In this document: positions 56,975-64,000 of the stretch, piece after piece | Numbering within the stretch: the first letter of the stretch is position 1 | How the letters are laid out: every line of letters starts with the position of its first letter | NCBI RefSeq assembly: GCF_014673215.1 | Contig: NZ_JACWMS010000001.1 | Location: 310,001-374,000 of the forward strand | Source of the DNA: Gordonia hankookensis | GTDB taxonomy: Bacteria; Actinomycetota; Actinomycetes; Mycobacteriales; Mycobacteriaceae | Length of the DNA stretch: 64,000 nucleotides | Reading direction: 5' to 3' | Program-made: the position numbers and the translations under genes | Notes under the pieces: model-generated | Databases searched by the model: none | The model's input: only the letters and a program-made list of their open reading frames with translations | What the model was told of the DNA's origin: nothing

Positions 56975-58060
56975 TCACTCGTCCGATGACCACACCTTCA
57001 GTGCGCCGTAGCCCGCGTCCGGGGTGTTGCTGATCTTCTCCATGGTGTTGAAGCTGACGTGCGGCCACCGGATGAGGCCCTCGGTGCCGTCGATGCGGTC
57101 GAAGAAGTCGAGCATCACGATCTGCAGATATTGCAGACGCAGCCTCGGGTGGCCGTCATTGTCCTTCTCCGTCAATTCCTGAATCCAGAACGTCGACGTC
57201 ATCGACGTCGCGTCGGCCTGCTTCACGACGAACGGGATGTTGGAGATACCGCCATCGGTCTCGGTGTCGAGGCTCAGGATCGTGGTCCGTTCGATCTCCA
57301 CGGCGCTGTTGACGGAATTCATCATGTCCGACACCTTGCTGATGTCGAACGATGCATTGTCGCCCTGGAACGGGGAGTCGATGAAGAACTGATAGGGAGC
57401 CAGATATCCCGATCCCGCGGGTACTCCGATGGGAAAGACGTCCACCGGCGCAATCGCGGGCATGCCCGCGACGACGTGGTCGTTCGGGATGTGTTTGCCC
57501 AATGCCAGCACCGCGTCGCCGTGCGGCACGGTCGCGAGACGACCGATGTTCGGACCGGGTTCGGTCTCGTTCTGCATGTACAGGAACAATCCCGGCTCGT
57601 GATGGATCGCGTCGCCGCGCTTGCCGGCGAGGTCGGTGCCCAGGTTGTCGGCCGAGGCGATCTGTTCGATCGACTGCTCGTAGTCGAGCGTGCCGACCTG
57701 CTGATCCGTGTTCGCGTTCGGGAGTCCTGACGGATCATTTCGCCGCACGCCCCGGTTCGGCACGTTCTTGTCGACGAGACTGAATTCGAGACGTTCGTTG
57801 AACTGGTTCAGCAGGACTCGATAGTCGGGCCGGCCGGCACCGATGTGTGGGAGTGCGATGAGATTCCACCCCCGCCCGACGAGGGCGTCACCGGTGGAGC
57901 CGCAGTTGGCCCAGACGCCCGGGAGCATGGCGAGCGGCCCGAGGTCTTCGTCGCCGGACCGAGCGATGCCGATGGTGCGCTGGTGGATGTCGGCGGTGCT
58001 GGGCGTCAGCGTGGCGGCAGGCGCGACACCGTTGGTCGTGGGGTCGTCGATCGTTGTCAT
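56975..58060 (-). CDS. Putative heme-binding-like beta-barrel protein
   Basis: A 361-residue soluble protein I place only tentatively. The segment LGPLAMLPGVWANCGSTGD...GWNLIALP (about 41-70) resembles the FABP/THAP4-like heme-binding barrel family (LGPLAxLxGxWxG ... GFN), and the remainder is mostly beta. No signal peptide or catalytic motif is visible. It sits at the point where synteny with M. tuberculosis breaks, between proA and an HNH nuclease. ATG at 58060 has GGAT 7 nt upstream, a weak site. Confidence 0.55.
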   Translation of the reverse strand: MTTIDDPTTNGVAPAATLTPSTADIHQRTIGIARSGDEDLGPLAMLPGVWANCGSTGDALVGRGWNLIALPHIGAGRPDYRVLLNQFNERLEFSLVDKNVPNRGVRRNDPSGLPNANTDQQVGTLDYEQSIEQIASADNLGTDLAGKRGDAIHHEPGLFLYMQNETEPGPNIGRLATVPHGDAVLALGKHIPNDHVVAGMPAIAPVDVFPIGVPAGSGYLAPYQFFIDSPFQGDNASFDISKVSDMMNSVNSAVEIERTTILSLDTETDGGISNIPFVVKQADATSMTSTFWIQELTEKDNDGHPRLRLQYLQIVMLDFFDRIDGTEGLIRWPHVSFNTMEKISNTPDAGYGALKVWSSDE

Positions 58061-58214
58061 GAGGTGATCCTTCGATGAGAGGCTGATCCCCCGAGGATCA
58101 CCGGACAAACCGGACATGACACGAGTAGCCGACTACCCATTTCACGGCTGCTCGGTCGCCGAACTACTCAGGCTTGCGAACCCCGATCGGTCACCACCCC
58201 TGCCATGGCCGTAC

Positions 58215-58922
58215 TCAGCACTGCCGCAGGGATTTTCGCAATATCGTCGCCGACGGGGCATCGAGTAGCAGGTGGTATGTGGACACCACGGTCACGAACT
58301 GAATGGAGTACTGACACCGGAATCCCCTGTTCGGGGGCATCCATCTCGCCGGCTCCTGATCCGACTTCGTCTGATTCGACGCCGCGTCCACCGCCACCAG
58401 ATTGGCGGGATCGTTGGCCAGGTTCACGCGCGCCGTCGGCGACCACGACCACGCGCCCATGTCCCAGGCGTAGGCCAGCGGAACGATGTGGTCGATCTGG
58501 ATGGCCCCCGCACGACGGTCGCGCCGGAACACGATGAACTCGCCCGTGTAGGGACTACGGAACTCGCCCGCGACAACCGCTCGCGCGCAGGAGGACACCG
58601 CCGCCCGGCGCGTGTCCGTCAGGTCGCGGGCGAGGACGTCGTTACGGGTGTCGCACCCGTTGAAACCTCCCGCAGCCGCCGTGGCATCGGTCCACGCGGA
58701 CCCGAATGCTTCGCGTCGGTAGTCCCCTCGCGAAGGACGTTGCGCCAGTGCCGAAACCGCCGACAGTGCCTGCAGCGCCCGATCGGCGTGCTCGCGCACG
58801 GCGGGATCCGATGTCGAACGATCGCCCGGTACCACTGCCCCGACTGCCACGATCAGCGCGCTCAGGACACATCCGCCGAGGATCAGCCACCAACGCAGCG
58901 GCCAGTCGCCCATGAACGTCAT
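58215..58922 (-). CDS. Membrane-anchored or secreted HNH-type (DUF1524) nuclease
   Basis: A 235-residue protein with one N-terminal hydrophobic helix (about 10-32, WWLILGGCVLSALIVAVGAV) and an extracytoplasmic domain. Near residues 137-185 it reads QIDHIVPLAYAWDMGA ... NDPANLVAVDAASNQTKSD, the HNH/DUF1524 pattern (DH, N, NxxK). Four Cys residues may form disulfides. It probably cleaves extracellular nucleic acid. It follows recG by 50 bp on the same strand. A much longer reading frame in this phase runs antiparallel to nothing real and overlaps recG; ATG 58922 is the first sensible start. Confidence 0.8.
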   Translation of the reverse strand: MTFMGDWPLRWWLILGGCVLSALIVAVGAVVPGDRSTSDPAVREHADRALQALSAVSALAQRPSRGDYRREAFGSAWTDATAAAGGFNGCDTRNDVLARDLTDTRRAAVSSCARAVVAGEFRSPYTGEFIVFRRDRRAGAIQIDHIVPLAYAWDMGAWSWSPTARVNLANDPANLVAVDAASNQTKSDQEPARWMPPNRGFRCQYSIQFVTVVSTYHLLLDAPSATILRKSLRQC

Positions 58923-58972
58923 GGTCCATTGGACGTGGCGGCCGCCCGCGCCGTTCCATCTGACGCAGGCGA

Positions 58973-61438
58973 CTACGACTTGTCGAGGTACTTGACCTTG
59001 TTCGGCACGAGGATCGCATCGACGAGATCGGCGAGCGCACGGTGATCGGCCAACGGCAGATCCGTTCCCACGATCTGGTCGGCGAGGTCGCGTGCGTCGC
59101 TGATGACGTCGCTGTCGCCGAGCAGCGACAGGAAACGCAGTGACGAGGTTCCGCCCGACTGCAGCGATCCGAGGACGTCCCCCTCGCGTCGTTGTTCGAG
59201 ATCGACTCGCGCGAGCTCGAATCCGTCGATCGACCCCTCGACCGCACGCAGGCGCTGCATCGCCTGCGACACCTGCGGGGCCGACGTCATCAAGAGGCAC
59301 AGGCCGGCATGGCCGCCACGACCGACGCGGCCGCGCAACTGGTGCAACTGGCTGACCCCGAACCGCTCGGCATCCACGATCACCATCATGGTGGCGTTCG
59401 GGACGTCGACGCCGACCTCGATGACGGTTGTCGACACCACCATGTCGACCTCGCCGCGGCCGAACGCATCCATCACCGCGTTCTTCTCGTCCGCTGGCAG
59501 GCGCCCGTGGAGCATCTCGATCCGATGGGCCCCGAGCGGGCCGGTCAGCAACTCGGCATATTGGTCGACCACCGACGTGCTCTTCGGCGCCTGCCCGTCG
59601 CCGTCGCGTAGCGACTTCTTGTCGCCGTCGCGTAGCGACTTCTTGTCGCCGTCGCGTAGCGACTTCTTGTCGCCGTCGCGTAGCGACTTCTTGTCGCCGT
59701 CGCGTAGCGACTTCTTGTCGCCGTCGCGTAGCGACTTCTTGTCGCCGTCGCGTAGCGACTTCTTGTCGCCGTCGCGTAGCGACTTCTTGTCGCCGTCGCG
59801 TAGCGACTTCTTGTCGCCGTCGCGAAGCGACTTCTTGTTGTCGTCGACATCGTCGCCGATGCGGGAGCAGACCACGTAGACCTGCCGGCCCGAAGCAATC
59901 TCCTCGGCGGCGCGGGCCCATGCGCGGTCGACCCACGCCTCGTTGCCCATCGGGACGACCGACGTGCTGATCGGCTGCCGCCCCCGTGGCAGCTCGGTCA
60001 GCGTCGAGGTCTCCAGGTCGCCGAAGACCGTCATCGCCACGGTCCGCGGGATCGGTGTCGCCGTCATCACCAGGAAATGCGGCATCAATCCGTCTTTCCC
60101 TTTGGCACGCAATACATCCCGCTGTTCGACGCCGAACCGGTGCTGCTCGTCGACCACCACCATCCCCAAGTCGAAGAAGGTGACGTTCTCCTCCAGCAGT
60201 GCATGGGTTCCGATGACGATCCCCGCGGTACCCGTCACCACGTCGAGAAGGGTCTGCCGCTTGCCCGCGGTTTTCATCGAGCCGGTCAGCAGAGCGATCG
60301 TGGTGGCTCCCTCTGCGGCGGTGAGCTCGCCTGCCTCGGCGAGGTCGCCGAGCATCGTCCGGATGGTCCGATGGTGCTGGGCCGCAAGAACCTCGGTGGG
60401 CGCCAGGATCGCGCATTGATGACCGTTGTCGACGACACGCAACATGGCCAGCAGGGATACGAGCGTCTTGCCGGACCCGACCTCGCCCTGCAGCAGCCGG
60501 CTCATCGGCGCTTCTCGTCCGAGTTCCTCGGCGATCTCGGCGACCACCGTGCACTGTCCGTCGGTCAGGGTGAACGGCAACCGGTCGAGCAGCCGGTCCT
60601 CGAGTCCGCCGGGCACGTGCGGACACGGCGACGCGCTCTCGCCCCGCCCGGCGATCCGGCGTTGCGCGAGAACGGTCTGGATCGCCAGCGCCTCGTCGAA
60701 CTTCAGACGGGCACGTGCCACGTCGATGTCGTCCTCGGTGTCGGGCAGATGAATCCGGCGCAGGGCGTCGCCCGTACCGATCAGACCACGGTCGGAGCGC
60801 TGGTCCGGGCTGAGCGCGTCGTCGGCGTTCTCGCCGCCCTCCATCGCCGCCAGGACACGACGGATCGCACCCCAGATGTCCCAGGTCTGGATGTCCTTGG
60901 TCGCCGGGTAGATCGGCACGATGGGGCGGTCGAAGGCGCCCGGGTCCACGTCGCCGCCGGTGATCTCGGCCTCGACGGCGTACATCTCGGAGAGCATCGC
61001 GGACCCCACCACGCGATCGACGTCCGGATCGCCGTCGGGGAGGATGGCCCATTCCGGATGGGACAGTTGGACCTTGCCCTGGAAGGTCTTCACCTTCCCG
61101 GCCATCATCACCCGTGCACCGGATTTGAGCTGGTGCTGAATGAACTTGGCGTTGAAGAAGTTCGCCTCGTAGGCGTGGCTGCCGTCGGTGACCGCGACCT
61201 TGAGGAACTGACCATGCCGCTTGCGCATCTGGATCATCCGCGAGCCGGTGATCCGGCCGACGATCGTCACCCACTCGTCGTTCTCGGGCAGTTCGTCGTT
61301 GGACAGCTGGCCGTGGCGGACGTAGCGGCGCGGTGCGTACCGCAGCAGCTCCCCCACGGTCGACACCGACAGGGATGCGAGCTTCGTGGCGGTCTTCGGG
61401 TCGAGCGCCACGTCGAGCGCGTCGGACATCTGAACCAC
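58973..61438 (-). CDS. recG: ATP-dependent DNA helicase RecG with octapeptide repeat insertion
   Basis: Remodels stalled replication forks and Holliday junctions. The 821-residue protein has an N-terminal wedge/OB domain (about 50-160), helicase motif I GEVGSGKT, DEQH box VVDEQHRFGVEQR, MTATPIPRT, and motifs V-VI in GVDVPNATMMVI and HQLRGRVGRGG. Residues 535-614 are ten copies of KKSLRDGD inserted in the second RecA-like lobe between VYVVCSRIGDDVDDN and QAPKSTSVVDQY, a loop that varies in relatives. Without them the protein would be about 740 residues, the normal size. GTG 61438 overlaps the DAK2 stop (TAGTG); ATG 61429 is an alternative start. Confidence 0.93.
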   Translation of the reverse strand: MVQMSDALDVALDPKTATKLASLSVSTVGELLRYAPRRYVRHGQLSNDELPENDEWVTIVGRITGSRMIQMRKRHGQFLKVAVTDGSHAYEANFFNAKFIQHQLKSGARVMMAGKVKTFQGKVQLSHPEWAILPDGDPDVDRVVGSAMLSEMYAVEAEITGGDVDPGAFDRPIVPIYPATKDIQTWDIWGAIRRVLAAMEGGENADDALSPDQRSDRGLIGTGDALRRIHLPDTEDDIDVARARLKFDEALAIQTVLAQRRIAGRGESASPCPHVPGGLEDRLLDRLPFTLTDGQCTVVAEIAEELGREAPMSRLLQGEVGSGKTLVSLLAMLRVVDNGHQCAILAPTEVLAAQHHRTIRTMLGDLAEAGELTAAEGATTIALLTGSMKTAGKRQTLLDVVTGTAGIVIGTHALLEENVTFFDLGMVVVDEQHRFGVEQRDVLRAKGKDGLMPHFLVMTATPIPRTVAMTVFGDLETSTLTELPRGRQPISTSVVPMGNEAWVDRAWARAAEEIASGRQVYVVCSRIGDDVDDNKKSLRDGDKKSLRDGDKKSLRDGDKKSLRDGDKKSLRDGDKKSLRDGDKKSLRDGDKKSLRDGDKKSLRDGDKKSLRDGDGQAPKSTSVVDQYAELLTGPLGAHRIEMLHGRLPADEKNAVMDAFGRGEVDMVVSTTVIEVGVDVPNATMMVIVDAERFGVSQLHQLRGRVGRGGHAGLCLLMTSAPQVSQAMQRLRAVEGSIDGFELARVDLEQRREGDVLGSLQSGGTSSLRFLSLLGDSDVISDARDLADQIVGTDLPLADHRALADLVDAILVPNKVKYLDKS
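59597..59836 (-). repeat. Ten tandem copies of a 24-bp unit inside recG
   Basis: The unit is 24 bp (first bases on the plus strand GTCGCCGTCGCGTAGC, last ACTTCTT) and is repeated ten times without gaps over 240 bp. Nine copies are identical; the copy at 59813-59836, first in the protein, has A for T (Leu CTT instead of CTA), a silent change. All three frames of both strands stay open across the array. The near-perfect identity points to recent slippage or unequal exchange. Confidence 0.98.
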
Positions 61439-63108
61439 TATTCGACCCCGACCTGGATCAACTGGTCCGACTGTCCCGTCTGGTAGACCGCGAGTTCCAC
61501 ACCTGGGTAACTGCGCCGCATCTGGACGCCGACCGCTTCGAGGGCCACGTCGTCCACATCGGCCCCGGCCATCACCGTGACCATCTCGCCACCGGTGGTC
61601 AGCATCAGGTCGATCAGCGCGGTGGCGGCGCCGGTCTGGTCGGGTGCGATGACCAGGACATCGGAGCCGATCAAGCCCAACACATCACCGACCTCGCAGG
61701 TACCGGCGAGTGTCATCATCTTGGCGCGGGCCCGGACCAGCGAACCCCAGCGCGTGGCGGCCGCCGCCTCCGCCATCGCGTAGGTGTCCGCGTCCGGCGA
61801 CTCGGCGTCGTCGTGCACTGCCAGTGCCGAAAGACATTGCACCATAGACGATGTCGGCAGGTGAACCACTGTGCGCTGCGTCGATCGGGTCGCCGCGGTC
61901 ACCGTCACCAGATCCTGTGACGCGAGCTTCCCGTTGGCCATCACCACCACATGCGCGCTGTCGGTCGCGCGGATAGCCTCGACCAACGCCTCCGGGGTGA
62001 GTCCGTCGTCGGCGCGCAACACGGCGGCGCCTGCGTCGCCGAACAGGCCGGCGGCCCCCTCCCCGGTGACCACGGCCACCACCGCCCGCTTGTGGCGGGG
62101 CGGCGGCTCGGCGGAGTCGGTCTGCGCCCTGATGGCGTCGAGTGCGAAACAGCTGATCCGGATGTCCGACACGGCACCCCGGGTGACGCCTGCCTCGACG
62201 GCCTTGCCGGGATCACATGTGTGGACGTGGACCGAGAAGCGCTCGCCGTCGCCTGCCGAGCTGTCCCCGACGATCACCACGGCATCGCCGAGATCGTTCA
62301 GCGTCTCCCGCAAGGACCCGATCTCACCACCGGCTGCACCGTCGAGGAAGTACATGACCTCGAAATCCATGTCGCTGCCACCGGAACACGCATCGTTGCC
62401 CTGATGTCCCGGCTCACCCCCGCCGGTGAGGATGCCGCGGTAACGACGGCGACGCTGGGCGACGCCGGTGAGCACCGCGACCATCGCGTCGGCGAGCGCC
62501 AGGAATCCGCGCGCGCCGGCGTCGACGACCCCTGCGCTCGCCAGCTCCGGCAGTTGTTCCGGCGTTCGCTCCAACGCATCGGCACAGTCGTCGGCCACCG
62601 CCCGGGCCAGGTCACCCGCCGACTCCGAGATGTGTGCGGCCGCGGTCTCGGCACCCACCCTGATCACGGTCAGGACCGTTCCCTCCCGGGGCTCGCTGAC
62701 CGCGCGCACCGCGGCGAGCGAGCCCAGGCGGAGGCCCGCGGCCCACAGGTGGTTGAACGTCATATGCGACCCGTCCGGCGACAACTCGGCGGCGTCGGAG
62801 AGCCCGACCAGGATCTGAGAAAGGATGATGCCGGAGTTGCCCCGCGCCTGGGTCACCGCGCCGTCGGCCATCGCATGGGCGACCGCCGCGATCGTCGTGT
62901 CCTCCGGTACCCGATCGGCTGCATCTGCCGCGGCCCGCATGGTGAAGAGCATGTTGCTGCCGGTGTCCGAGTCGGGGATCGGGAAGACGTTCAGGTCGTT
63001 GATCTCGCCGCGCAGCGCCTCGAGACCGTCGACAGCCGCGTGCGCCCAGTCCCGCAAGAGCTGCGGATTCATCGTCCGGGTGGTAACGCCGTCGAACGCC
63101 GACTCCAT
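61438..63108 (-). CDS. DAK2-domain protein (FakA/YloV-like)
   Basis: A 556-residue protein with an N-terminal DAK2/DhaL kinase domain: NVFPIPDSDTGSNMLFTM (near 40-57) supplies the Mg2+-binding aspartates, and ARGNSGIILSQIL follows. A middle domain and a C-terminal DegV-like/DUF1949-type domain complete it. Relatives such as FakA phosphorylate fatty acids bound by DegV proteins; a DegV gene lies at 49.7-50.5 kb. ATG at 63108 is chosen because DAK2 similarity begins right after; the longer upstream frame runs into the rpmB leader. It overlaps recG (TAGTG). Confidence 0.87.
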   Translation of the reverse strand: MESAFDGVTTRTMNPQLLRDWAHAAVDGLEALRGEINDLNVFPIPDSDTGSNMLFTMRAAADAADRVPEDTTIAAVAHAMADGAVTQARGNSGIILSQILVGLSDAAELSPDGSHMTFNHLWAAGLRLGSLAAVRAVSEPREGTVLTVIRVGAETAAAHISESAGDLARAVADDCADALERTPEQLPELASAGVVDAGARGFLALADAMVAVLTGVAQRRRRYRGILTGGGEPGHQGNDACSGGSDMDFEVMYFLDGAAGGEIGSLRETLNDLGDAVVIVGDSSAGDGERFSVHVHTCDPGKAVEAGVTRGAVSDIRISCFALDAIRAQTDSAEPPPRHKRAVVAVVTGEGAAGLFGDAGAAVLRADDGLTPEALVEAIRATDSAHVVVMANGKLASQDLVTVTAATRSTQRTVVHLPTSSMVQCLSALAVHDDAESPDADTYAMAEAAAATRWGSLVRARAKMMTLAGTCEVGDVLGLIGSDVLVIAPDQTGAATALIDLMLTTGGEMVTVMAGADVDDVALEAVGVQMRRSYPGVELAVYQTGQSDQLIQVGVE

Positions 63109-63237
63109 GAAACCCCTTACCGTTGGCCGTGGCGAAGGCCGCCCGTCGGATGTGTTCGAGGTTACTCGCGCGGGCCGACAGCAGCGTAGGGTGACCACGC
63201 GCGGGCGGGTGCCCACATCGGTCTGGACAGGGTGGAT

Positions 63238-63267
63238 TTGTCCGGGCCGGGCCGGTGCGGCTATTCT
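63238..63267 (+). promoter_or_regulatory. Promoter of rpmB
   Basis: TTGTCC (63238-63243) and TATTCT (63262-63267) with an 18-bp spacer. Transcription would start near 63274, giving a leader of about 95 nt before the rpmB ATG. Confidence 0.5.
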
Positions 63268-63368
63268 TGCAGGGTTGCCTTGCTGCAGTACCGGTCGACG
63301 CGGAGTCGCCGATCGTGGGACGAGCAGGTAGAACACGACCACTTTCATCAACACAAGGGAGTTCGACG

Positions 63369-63560
63369 ATGGCTGCCGTCTGCGATATCTGCGGCAAGGG
63401 ACCGGGCTTCGGCAAGTCGGTTTCGCACTCGCACCGGCGCACGAACCGCCGGTGGAACCCGAACATTCAGTCGGTGCGCGTCGAGGTCGCGCCGGGGAAC
63501 CGCAAGCGTAAGAACGTGTGCACCTCCTGCCTGAAGGCGGGCAAGACCGCACGCGTCTGA
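63369..63560 (+). CDS. rpmB: 50S ribosomal protein L28, zinc-binding form
   Basis: A 63-residue ribosomal protein. CDIC (Cys5, Cys8) and CTSC (Cys51, Cys54) form a zinc ribbon, making this the C+ paralogue. In zinc-starved actinobacteria a Zur-controlled Cys-free copy often replaces such a protein; zur lies at 3.9 kb in this window. Conserved [18 protein letters not shown] lies in the middle. ATG at 63369 has GGAG 6 nt upstream. Confidence 0.96.
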   Translation: MAAVCDICGKGPGFGKSVSHSHRRTNRRWNPNIQSVRVEVAPGNRKRKNVCTSCLKAGKTARV

Positions 63561-63608
63561 TCGTCGGGCGGCGACGCCCACATCGATCGAACCGATCTTC
63601 ACGCTGAG

Positions 63609-63655
63609 CCCGACACCGAGCGAGCATCCGCTCGCCCTGGTGTCGGGTCTTTGTG
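63609..63655 (+). terminator. Intrinsic terminator after rpmB
   Basis: CCCGACACC (63609-63617) pairs with GGTGTCGGG (63639-63647), enclosing an inner GAGCG/CGCTC stem (63618-63622, 63629-63633). TCTTTGT follows immediately. It lies between rpmB and the enoyl-CoA hydratase gene. Confidence 0.8.
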
Positions 63656-63680
63656 CGTTCGGCGATAGAGTCTGCAGATC

Positions 63681-64000
63681 ATGACCGCAGAGCCCATGAC
63701 CGAAGCCGCAGAATCCCTCGTCACGCAGGACGGTTCCGTCCTCACGATCGCCGTGTCCACCCCTGCGGCGGGCAATTCGCTCGCCGACGATGCGATGCTC
63801 GCCGGAGCCGCGGCCCTCCGCGAAGTGGCGCGCGGCGAACGCGAGGTCGGCGCCGTCCTGCTCGTCGGTACCGGCAACAACTTCTGCGCGGGCGGTAACG
63901 TCAAGGCGTTCGCCTCCGCCGACCAGCGCCCGGCATATCTTCGCGAGATCGCCGACAACTTCCACGCCTTCGTCGGCGCGCTGTACGAGGCCAATCGCCC
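63681..64000 (+). CDS. Enoyl-CoA hydratase/isomerase family protein (partial)
   Basis: The 5' 106 codons of a crotonase-fold gene cut by the window end. The segment AVLLVGTGNNFCAGGNVKAFA (about 57-77) is the oxyanion-hole region (FCAGGN), preceded by the TPAAGNSL substrate block. It should hydrate or isomerise an enoyl-CoA in fatty-acid or related catabolism. A TAGAGT -10-like hexamer (63666-63671) lies 9 nt before the ATG, so the transcript is nearly or fully leaderless. The terminator of rpmB separates the two genes. Confidence 0.88.
   Translation, partial: MTAEPMTEAAESLVTQDGSVLTIAVSTPAAGNSLADDAMLAGAAALREVARGEREVGAVLLVGTGNNFCAGGNVKAFASADQRPAYLREIADNFHAFVGALYEANR

Noticed and set aside
59597..59836. 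CRISPR array
   Set aside because: Repeats are 24 bp and contiguous, with no spacers, inside a coding gene; no cas genes nearby.
58215..61274. A 1019-codon open frame on the minus strand overlapping recG
   Set aside because: It is a shadow of recG in another phase, Arg/Gly-rich without family marks, and open only because of high GC and the 24-bp repeat. Its last 235 codons are the real HNH gene.

Overview
The window is high-GC, densely packed actinobacterial DNA. Genes overlap by ATGA, GTGA or TGATG junctions almost everywhere, GTG starts are common and several genes look leaderless. Gene order follows the Mycobacterium tuberculosis chromosome (Rv numbers recalled from memory) from dgt (Rv2344c) and glyS (Rv2357c) through smtB-zur, uppS, recO, era, ybeY, phoH, dnaJ2-hrcA, the cys genes, the sulfate transporter, lepA, rpsT, holA, comEC-comEA, nadD and proA (Rv2427c). 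It then jumps to a recG - DAK2 - rpmB block. This, plus the accessory content, suggests a Mycobacteriales member outside Mycobacterium (Gordonia/Rhodococcus-like). The genus is an inference.

Layout. 0-13.5 kb: nucleotide and RNA housekeeping (dgt, a cold-shock-domain protein, glyS), the metal regulators smtB-zur, then a long leftward run of uppS, recO, an exporter-like membrane protein, era, corC-like, ybeY and phoH. phoH is interrupted by an intein with class 3 signatures. 13.5-20.6 kb: secreted and cytosolic hydrolases, rsmE-dnaJ2-hrcA and hemW. 20.6-30.5 kb: sulfur assimilation. A short Cys-containing leader peptide and an apparent attenuator precede the rightward operon for sulfite reductase, cysH, cysD, cysN and a sirohydrochlorin chelatase. 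The sulfate ABC transporter (sbp-cysT-cysW-cysA) converges on it from the other side. 30.6-45.4 kb: tiny membrane proteins, a GH15 trehalase, an M20 hydrolase, a CDF exporter, an M3 peptidase, lepA, a PemK-like protein, the transglutaminase / alpha-E / ATP-grasp cassette and a sulfotransferase. 45.5-56.9 kb: rpsT, holA, comEC-comEA, degV, the octT-gpgP pair, rsfS, nadD, a VWA/MoxR pair and proA. 56.9-64 kb: a synteny break holding a putative heme-binding-like beta-barrel protein, a membrane-anchored HNH nuclease, a recG carrying a 10-copy in-frame 24-bp tandem repeat, a DAK2 protein, rpmB and the start of an enoyl-CoA hydratase gene.

How the genes work together. The transporter brings in sulfate, CysDN makes APS, CysH reduces it to sulfite, SirA reduces sulfite to sulfide using siroheme iron that the chelatase would insert, and the leader peptide would sense cysteine supply. 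UppS, OctT and GpgP serve envelope lipid and methylglucose lipopolysaccharide metabolism. Era, YbeY, RsfS, RsmE, S20, L28 and LepA all act on the ribosome.

The most unusual features are the cysteine attenuator (20.80-21.03 kb), the PhoH intein (11.76-12.72 kb) and the RecG octapeptide repeat (59.60-59.84 kb). No tRNA, rRNA, CRISPR array, insertion sequence or prophage was seen.
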